Assembly: GCA_027382625.1 (NCBI GenBank)
Contig: JAJKFJ010022720.1
Location: 62,001 to 126,000 of the forward strand
From: Tetmemena sp. SeJ-2015
Lineage: Eukaryota > Ciliophora > Spirotrichea > Sporadotrichida > Oxytrichidae
DNA: 64,000 bases
Reading direction: 5' to 3'
Part shown: one piece after another, positions 57,701 to 64,000 of the stretch
Layout: every line of letters begins with the position of its first letter
Numbering within the stretch: the first letter of the stretch is position 1
Position numbers and translations under genes: made by a program
Notes under the pieces: generated by a model
The model's database searches: none
Told to the model about the DNA's origin: nothing
Seen by the model: only the letters and a program-made list of their open reading frames with translations

Positions 57701-60422
57701 GAAAAGTAGGGTATGATATATTTAAATTATTAAATAGGAAAAGATTAGGTTTTTAAAATTTAGTCACCGTATTTGGTAATCACTGACTCTACAGGGAAAT
57801 CCAATTAAACATTAGAGTTTTAATTATAGCTCTGATCATTATATTAACACCAATCAATATTAGAATTAAACCATATTATGCAATCACTGATCTCTATTTA
57901 ATATAGTCTCAAGCACATCTCTAATTAAGAATTGGGCTTTCATCTTATTCTTACAACCCACGATCCACTTCTCTTATTTCTCTTTAACAACCTATCTATA
58001 GGAAGTATTGCTAGTTAGGGACCTTAATCTAGAATGGCCTGAAATTGTAAAGAATTTCTTCTCAAGTTTCACTGCGATAAGCAGTGCTAATTTTATAAAT
58101 ATGACATTTGGAATTTCAAATATTATAATTAGAGCATTCTGAAAGTAAATTGCTTCTTCCAATCAAGTAAGATAAGTAGTCCTTTGCTATATACGTATAG
58201 CTGATTCATTTGATGGGTTCAGCAAGTATGTATTTGGGATGCTATTCTATTCAATTCTGCCGTTTGTGGTTCTGCTTTCAACTCTCACTTTTTTCAAACT
58301 GCTTTTTAATACAGTTTACACAGTTTAGTTTTATGCTTGGATCATTAAAATTAAATTCTCCTTACTTACATATCAATAATTGAATGGATTAACTTGTGCA
58401 AAGAAATCTTTTAAGAATGATGCTGTTAGCAACTCCTTCATAGCAACTTAGCTAATAGTATTTCTACTTTATCCAACAATTACAAGTTACACTTTTGGCA
58501 TGTTCAGTTGTCAAACAGTGGAGGGCGTATCTTACTTGCAAAAGGATTTCTCTGTAGAATGAAAAAATAAATCGATAATAAATCTACGATTTAATGTTGG
58601 AGTAGCTAGCATTTGAGATACATCTACTACTTTACACTCCCAGTTATACTTGTGTGGGTTGTGGGATATCCAATCACAATATTGCTTTTGTTAAGGAAAC
58701 ACAGAAAACAATTGGATGAGATCTTAATAATTAAACGTCTAGGGCTATTTTACATCGGATTCAAAGATTAGACTTTCTATTTAAAAAAAGTAAAGTAGAA
58801 TATTTTCACTATAATATATTGGCAGATAGGTGTCATTAATCTGAGAAGAATTTTTTACATAGCAGCTACTGTTTCTCTCCAGAGATTCAAGAAGTAGAGA
58901 TAAATTATACAAATTAAAGTTGAAAATTTAAGTAGATCTATGCAAGATAAAATTTAATATTCTTTATAATGCAATTGCTTGTATCTTTGTGATCTCCTTT
59001 TTAAAAAATTAATTGAATTGATCTACGCTTACATGCAGTTGGTTAGAGTTGTACAACCTTATGACTCTCAATAATTAAACAAGGTAGATGCTTTTGCTGC
59101 ACTCGCCACTTCCACAACTATCATCACAGGAATGTTTAAAACAATTTTAAATATATTTACAATGTTCTTCTTGGACAAAAGCAACACCTCAAGTGATAGC
59201 TTATAGAACTTTCTTTTCGCTTTAATTTTGGGCATCAACATCGCTTTAAATTTAATTTTTCTTCCTTTTAATTACTTTCATACTGTACTGGTTATCAATT
59301 ATGGGACCGATCGCTTACAAAATCATCAAAGGCAAATTCAATTTTAAAAAATAAGCAAGGATTATTATTTCTCATTCGAGATGATTAAGAAATTTTCAAA
59401 CTCATTCAAGTTAAAGAGTTCTAGCACTAAACTTGTAATCCCAAAACCTTCAAGTCTTATTCAAAAATGATATTATTTTATTATGATCAATAATTAATTT
59501 AGTCTAAAGTAAGAAAGCTCAAGTAAACTAAGCATGTTTAAATTTATATTTTAAACTAATCGCAGCCCTAACACAGGATCTCTCCCCTGGAGTCAGTCCT
59601 ATTAAATTCCAAAATTAGCAATATCTAATATCATCAGAGGAGTTAATTTCAGATTCGGACGCTGCTGAAGAAAATTAACAAGACTCCTTGTTTGACGATC
59701 TATCTCCAAGCAAGATCACTCCAAAAGCTAAAAATACCAATAAGTAAAGTTAGATTGCTCAAAAAGCATACACACTTCATCGCGATTACACAAAATATAT
59801 ATAAAACTCATAGAATTTGCCAGACTTGAGGACTCTCTCTCCAGAAAATCAACTTTCAGTATATGAATAATTCAAGAAGGTTTATAAAGCATAAAATAGG
59901 CATCAAATTATTCCAGACTTTAAGTTAGGTAGTACAAATAAAAATACTTCAAACTCTCCACAAGCCAAGTCCATTTAAAGAGTCCTCAAACATACTGTAC
60001 CCCTCGAGAAGAAAATTAAGAGCTCTATAATTGAGTAGCAAGGAGTTGATTTGAGACCTGCTTTTGCTATCTATAAATATATTATTCATAATTATTTTCG
60101 ATTATACTACATAATTAATTGGAAATCGAAGGGTTTTAAAGAAATAATCTTTCTTATTTTTGCTGTAGGAGCATTTTAATTAGTCAAGGTCAAATTTAAA
60201 GTGATATTTTTGAAAGGTCGAAATGAAAAATATTAATTTCAATGTCTCTTATTTTTTACTTTTTAACATATTTTGCAATCTTTCTTGAAAAAACTTAATT
60301 TTTAGCACAAGCGCATCCTTTAAAGTTTATTTTTTTTATAAATCTTATATGATATTTTGATAGTGGACTATTTTGAATTGAAGAGGTAAATGCAATAGGA
60401 TAATAATTTAAAGTATATTTGA
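48790..60422 (+). CDS. Giant surface protein: beta-helix, Cys-rich modules, multi-pass membrane C-terminus
   Basis: One large gene in many pieces. N-terminal Cys-rich part: SCGTCNPNFGEYVKVEQ, EVYSCGSC, then NLYVDGSSQVDIELGTFMYP (49.6-50.3 kb). From 51.1 to 56.5 kb come right-handed beta-helix repeats of the N-x-(S/T)-A-x-x-x-G-G-A type: FTNNSALSEGGAIYLDHP, FISNSAGQKGGALFYKE, then YGPQIAGQQYRLGF. Next are Cys-rich modules: CPYGSYVLQSSQTSCFK, CSGGSSIKPVKGYWLASSN, CNLGYKGTICSQCIGWDED. A membrane block follows at 58.6-59.3 kb: LPVILVWVVGYPITILLLLR, GLFYIGFKDQTFYWQIGVIN, VQPYDSQQLNKVDAFAALAT. The cytoplasmic tail ends at TGA 60420-60422. This domain order is common in ciliate and other protist surface proteins of unknown function. 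The 5' start and many junctions are unresolved. Confidence 0.7.
49612..50265 (+). other. 654-bp IES containing a foldback element, pointer AATTTAT
   Basis: AATTTAT occurs at 49612-49618 and 50266-50272. Deletion gives R-S-R-N-L-Y-V-D-G, the same junction as the 34-bp IES at 62733 in the second copy. The insert comprises about 45 bp of ordinary AT-rich IES sequence followed by the element at 49658-50262. Confidence 0.8.
49658..50262. mobile_element. Foldback/MITE-like element, about 605 bp
   Basis: Starts GGGGTCCTGACCTAGACATT and ends AATGTCGAGGTAAGGACCCC, with long inverted repeats. The outer 170 bp on each side match closely, and inner blocks around ATAATGCAACATTTA and its complement extend the arms to about 250 bp with a short loop. 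It has no ORF. Flanks AAATTTGT (left) and TAATTTAT (right) may be an imperfect target duplication of about 8 bp. It is absent from the homologous site near 62775. Confidence 0.85.
50494..50688 (+). other. GT-AG intron in the surface-protein gene
   Basis: GTAAGG ... TTATTTTAG between FCTKNLTIR and TYDNQYSFEIKIYD. The second copy has a matching insert ending CTTTTTAG before the same AACATATGATAATCAA. Confidence 0.65.
58778..58816 (+). other. IES, pointer TATT
   Basis: TATT occurs at 58778-58781 and 58817-58820. Deletion of 39 bp turns QTFY-LKKVKQ... into GFKDQTFYWQIGVINLRR, the conserved pattern of this membrane block. Confidence 0.8.
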
Positions 60423-60856
60423 ACTAAAGACTTTTAAAACGACAAGCTAAAATAGAGAAATAGTGAGTTGCGTATTGGCAAATATATCGACAATAATCAC
60501 AGCAACAACAAAGCAAGAAAAAATTAGTTTTAATCACTTAGAGTATAAAATGATAAGATGGAAAGAATAGAAAGAAATTAGGGGGAATTGTTGACCTCTG
60601 TATATTTGTTCTCTTTATTAGAAACGTATTAAGATATTGTTAAATTTTAGGAAAAGACTTCTCCTTTTTTTAATTAAAATCAGATTATATCTCTCCTTAA
60701 AATGTTTAGAAGAGCAAAAGATAAGCAACTAAATTGGCAAGCTAAATTCATATATTCAATTTTTATTAATTTAATTAAGCATGAATAATTTGGCTTAAGG
60801 AAGTATTTCTAAGCCTTAAAAATATTCAGCCATATTTTTATTCATTGCCTAAAAGA
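60423..60856. other. Intergenic, AT-rich
   Basis: Between the large gene and the small gene at 60857. No coherent coding frame or repeat was found. Confidence 0.4.
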
Positions 60857-61286
60857 ATGGAGAGCATCAAACTTATAGATAGAAACGAGAGAGTGATAAA
60901 TATCCTGTAGTAAACATACCCTGAGCCGGCAGACTTGATCCTAAATAGGCACATAGACCAAAATAAAGAAACTGAGTGATATGAATTTATAATAAGAAGC
61001 TAATCAAAGTGCGCTTTTTAACCAATAAGTAAATAACTAAAACAATATTTCAAGCAACTTTCCAGTAAATTTAGACTAAAAATTTGCTCTTGCTCGTCCT
61101 AAATCAGCCAAAAAGAAGGCTAAGAGCTCAACTAAGCTTGCAGCATTATTTAATAGGAATAACTAAATATATCTTAAGTATATTTAATTATATTAAAGGA
61201 ATCCTGATATGTCTTTAATATTTCAAGGAGTGGATAAGAAGGGTTCGCCTATGAAAAAACCCAATTTGATGAAAGTAATCGATTGA
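60857..61286 (+). CDS. Small basic protein, unrecognised
   Basis: ATG 60857 opens MESIKLIDRNERVINILQQ and TYPEPADLILNRHIDQNKE. After a short AT-rich insert (probably an IES near 60.98-61.05 kb) it continues ALARPKSAKKKAKSSTKLAA and GVDKKGSPMKKPNLMKVID to TGA 61284-61286. The Lys/Ser-rich C-terminus suggests nucleic-acid or microtubule binding. It sits alone between the two copies of the large surface gene. The reading may continue past 61.29 kb if that TGA lies in an IES. Confidence 0.45.
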
Positions 61287-61949
61287 TTTGAATATATAAT
61301 ATTTTAGGATTTTATGAAAAATGCCAATTTTTTAATGCAAACTGGCACTCTCAACATTTTTGCGATGGAGTTGATGTTGAGAACTGGCTATTACTACTGA
61401 AAAGTGCTACATCCATACCTTAGAGTCAAATGAAACTGAATAGGGATACATGTAGTTATTTTTGAGTAATTTCGCGTTTGACTCGCATGATTATAAGTAT
61501 TAATAAAGAAATTAATTATACACAATTGTCATCGCCATTTTTTATTTTGAACGTATAAACATGCCATTTTATTTTTAATTATTATTTCTAACTTATCCTC
61601 ACTTAAACTTCAACCTCATTTTAAGAAATATATTAACTTTAGAATTTATAAAGACCCAAATATTAAAATTGAACATTACACATATTTTTTACTGAAAAAT
61701 AAATGATTGGAAAATTAAATTGTATATCCTTAAAAATTATTGACATATTACTACTTATATTTCTTCTACTTCTTCTTCTTAAAGTTTAAATTTTCAAATA
61801 TTTAATAAGTGATTGTCATTTGAATTCTTAATATATAAAGTAATCAGTCAACAGTTTTGAACTTTTCATTAATAATAAATCCTTTTCACCACTCTAATGA
61901 AAGATTCAATTTAGTAATAATTTATTCCCTATTTTTTTCTATATTCTGA
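61287..61949. other. Intergenic, upstream of the second surface-gene copy
   Basis: AT-rich. A short coding-like patch at 61.3-61.4 kb (NANWHSQHFCDGVDVENWLL) is unexplained. The duplicated block starts near 61790. Confidence 0.35.
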
Positions 61950-63420
61950 GACTATGAATTAAAAATGCTACATCTAAGATGACAACAAAAACCGGGTGAA
62001 GATTAAAGGAACCAACTTTATTTATGTTAATAATTTTTTATAAATCTAAATATATAACTTGCTTAAGAAACTTGACACTTTGCAATATCCCTCTCTTTAT
62101 TGAATGAAAAGTAGACAGTCCAAAATAGCAACAACACCATAAATTCATCACTCAGCAAAGTTTTTCGAAGTATTCATATTCTTAGTATTGTGCCTCCTGG
62201 TACAAAATGTGCAAAATAATAACTGCTCTAACATATTTTAAATGTTAAATTATATTTGAGTATCCATTGGCTTAGAGCAATGATTCGTCGTAATATTAAA
62301 GAATATTTTAAATAAAAATTAAATCATAGCTAAGTTGCGGGAGTTGTAATCCAAATTTAGGAGAGTATGTAAAAGTGGAGTACAGAGATCAAAAAAATTA
62401 AAATTACAAACTATTTAATATCTTAATAGAGATAGTGAAACAGAATTAAGCGGCTTAGTGACGTCGACACATGAGGTATATTCTTGCGGATCCTGTATAC
62501 AGGACTCAAACAGCAAATTAATATTTAAATTATTTCTACTACATTCAAATGCTCTAAGTGCATTAGTCCGTCTTAATGCATTACTTGTAGTAACTCTTAA
62601 CTCTACTTGGATGTCGAAGCTCTTGATTATATTTAATTTTGATTGATTGCGTTGAAAACTGCGATAACTTAAACTCAATTTCTTATCTCTTATAAGTAGA
62701 AGGATAACCTGACCTCAGGATTTGCAGATCTAGAAATTTGATTATTATATTAATATAAATTAATTGGAAATTTGTATGTGGATGGTTCTAGCTAGGTAGA
62801 TATCGAGCTAGGAACATTTATGTATCCCTATAAAAATATAAGTTCAGCAATCAGGGAAATCCACAACTCACTTGCTGCGGTATACTATGCACCCTCTACT
62901 TAAATATAAGGAGTGGAACCTACAATCATATACAACTAGTTACTGAGTCAATAGAATTGTTCTGCACAAAGAATCTCACAATAAGGTAAAATTACAGAAA
63001 ATGAAAGTACACAATTTTCCCTCTCTATCTGTATTTATTGATTTGAAAAATATTCCATCTTGGTTCTAGCAAGGTCTACAATTAGGGAAAAAATATTACT
63101 CAGCATCTTCTTTAAAATAATATTTACTTAAGACAACACTTTGTTCAATCTATTTCTTTTTAGAACATATGATAATCAATAATTAAAATAAAATATATGA
63201 TAGCTTTGAGGGTGAGCCTATTTATACTTTGAATAAGAGTATGCTTATTTGTGGCCGACTTATGACAAATTCCATTAAAATGAAACTTATTGGGTAACTC
63301 CATCCAATTTTGTTCTTAACCAAAACTACACTATCAACTATCAATTAATTTATTTATCTATGATTCTAAATATAAATTTGGAAGATTAATTTAACAAGGC
63401 TTTCAATATAATTATTATCG
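61790..63420 (+). repeat. Tandem duplicate block, copy B
   Basis: Homolog of 48640-51000, without the foldback element. It keeps the Cys-rich N-terminus, the LYVDG junction and the TYDNQ segment. Confidence 0.85.
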
Positions 63421-64000
63421 AGATTTAAAAAGAATCAGAAAGTTATAAAATTATTATATTTTATGAAGAATGACTTCTGATTTGATATGAATGAAGTCTT
63501 ACTTCTTAATAGTTTGAAGGAATCTTAGCTAAAAATGCTAGACTATACATAATTCTTAGAGATTCAAAGTTTCCTAGCAAAGTTTTTATGAATACATCCT
63601 TCCTCTCCCCCTTGAACTGAGACTGGAATAACATCAGCTTGTAGAAATGAAGTAAATTCTAAGATTCCTAAGAAGCATTGTTTAAAATTTGATGTAAACA
63701 GGGAGGCAACCTTTCTCAAGCTGTGAGAAATTTATTTTAGACGATAATAATATTGCCTATTGTTTTATTTTTTTTCCTCTCAACAAACTGAAGGAAAAAT
63801 ATGCCCATAATCTATTCAATAAATCTCCTAAGTATTTTATACTACATTAACCAGGAGCGAATGATCAAGAATTTATGGAAGAGATGCTCCACCCTGGATT
63901 ATTTATGATCCTGCAAAGGGATGGATTTGACTATGAAAAGCATAAGCAGCATAATATTTTAAATTTGTTAGTAGTTGTCAAACCAAATTATTTTATGATT
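61950..64000 (+). CDS. Giant surface protein, second copy, 5' part
   Basis: Paralog of the gene at 48.8-60.4 kb, cut by the window end. Readable: SCGSCNPNLGEYVKVEYRD (62.35 kb), EVYSCGSCIQDSNSK (62.47 kb), RSRN-LYVDGSSQVDIELG (after the 34-bp IES), NISSAIREIHNSLAAVYYA, then ETYWVTPSNFVLNQNYTIN. Compared with copy A, one base is missing near 63.23 kb (CTTTGAATAAGAG against CTTTGGAGTAAGAG), and a TGA lies in the TYDNQ segment. These may mark decay or a copy-specific IES. The last 150 bases hold a coherent open frame (NDQEFMEEMLHPGLFMI) that runs off the edge. Confidence 0.6.
62733..62766 (+). other. 34-bp IES, pointer GAAATTTG
   Basis: The 8-bp repeat occurs at 62733-62740 and 62767-62774. Deletion gives R-S-R-N-L-Y-V-D-G in frame. 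This is the simple state of the IES that holds a foldback element in copy A. Confidence 0.85.

Overview
The window reads as germline (micronuclear) DNA of a spirotrich/hypotrich ciliate of the Oxytricha-Stylonychia-Tetmemena kind. (1) TAA and TAG occur inside every convincing gene where glutamine is expected and only TGA ends genes. (2) The genes are broken by short AT-rich inserts that are not GT-AG introns. Each insert is flanked by a short direct repeat of variable sequence (AACT, ATTC, TTTGC, ATCTT, GAGAT, TTGAC, AACTAT, TTAATCTT and others), and deleting the insert plus one repeat copy rejoins the protein in frame. These are internal eliminated sequences (IESs) with pointers, of 14 to about 50 bp, plus one of 654 bp. 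A few true GT-AG introns exist as well. With these removed by hand, three genes close arithmetically: glutathione peroxidase (188 aa), a TPR protein (392 aa) and a small basic protein (185 aa). Other genes are only partly resolved, so their spans are outer limits.

Layout. 1-5.0 kb: two head-to-head kelch-repeat genes, the first cut by the window edge. 5.1-14.8 kb: two tandem paralogous minus-strand units coding for Gln/Ser-rich proteins with a poly-lysine stretch. 15.2-21.4 kb: small, mostly unrecognised genes, including a PH-like protein. 22.05-22.77 kb: a Cys-type glutathione peroxidase. 23.5-26.6 kb: a coiled-coil gene. 27.0-43.25 kb: six tandem minus-strand copies of an FAD/NAD(P)H oxidoreductase of the AIFM2/FSP1 type. 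Each starts with MGN (myristoylation-like) and ends in a poly-cysteine tail (S-acylation-like), with remnants of further copies between them. 43.96-48.4 kb: a TPR gene and a CFAP97/Hemingway-type ciliary gene on the plus strand. 48.8-60.4 kb: a very large surface protein (Cys-rich N-terminus, beta-helix repeats, cysteine-rich modules, multi-pass membrane C-terminus). 60.86-61.29 kb: a small gene. 61.9-64 kb: the start of a second copy of the large gene.

The most interesting structure is at 49.6-50.3 kb. A roughly 605-bp foldback (MITE-like) element sits inside an IES of the large gene, while the tandem copy at 62.73 kb keeps a simple 34-bp IES at the same codon. In both copies pointer-directed deletion gives the same protein junction (RSRN-LYVDG), so the transposon inflated an existing IES without a predicted effect on the somatic gene.

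Biologically, glutathione peroxidase and FSP1-type oxidoreductases are the two classic membrane lipid-peroxide defences, and here they lie about 4 kb apart. The shared upstream motif of the FSP1-like genes suggests common regulation. Functional statements are inferences from motifs; no search was run.
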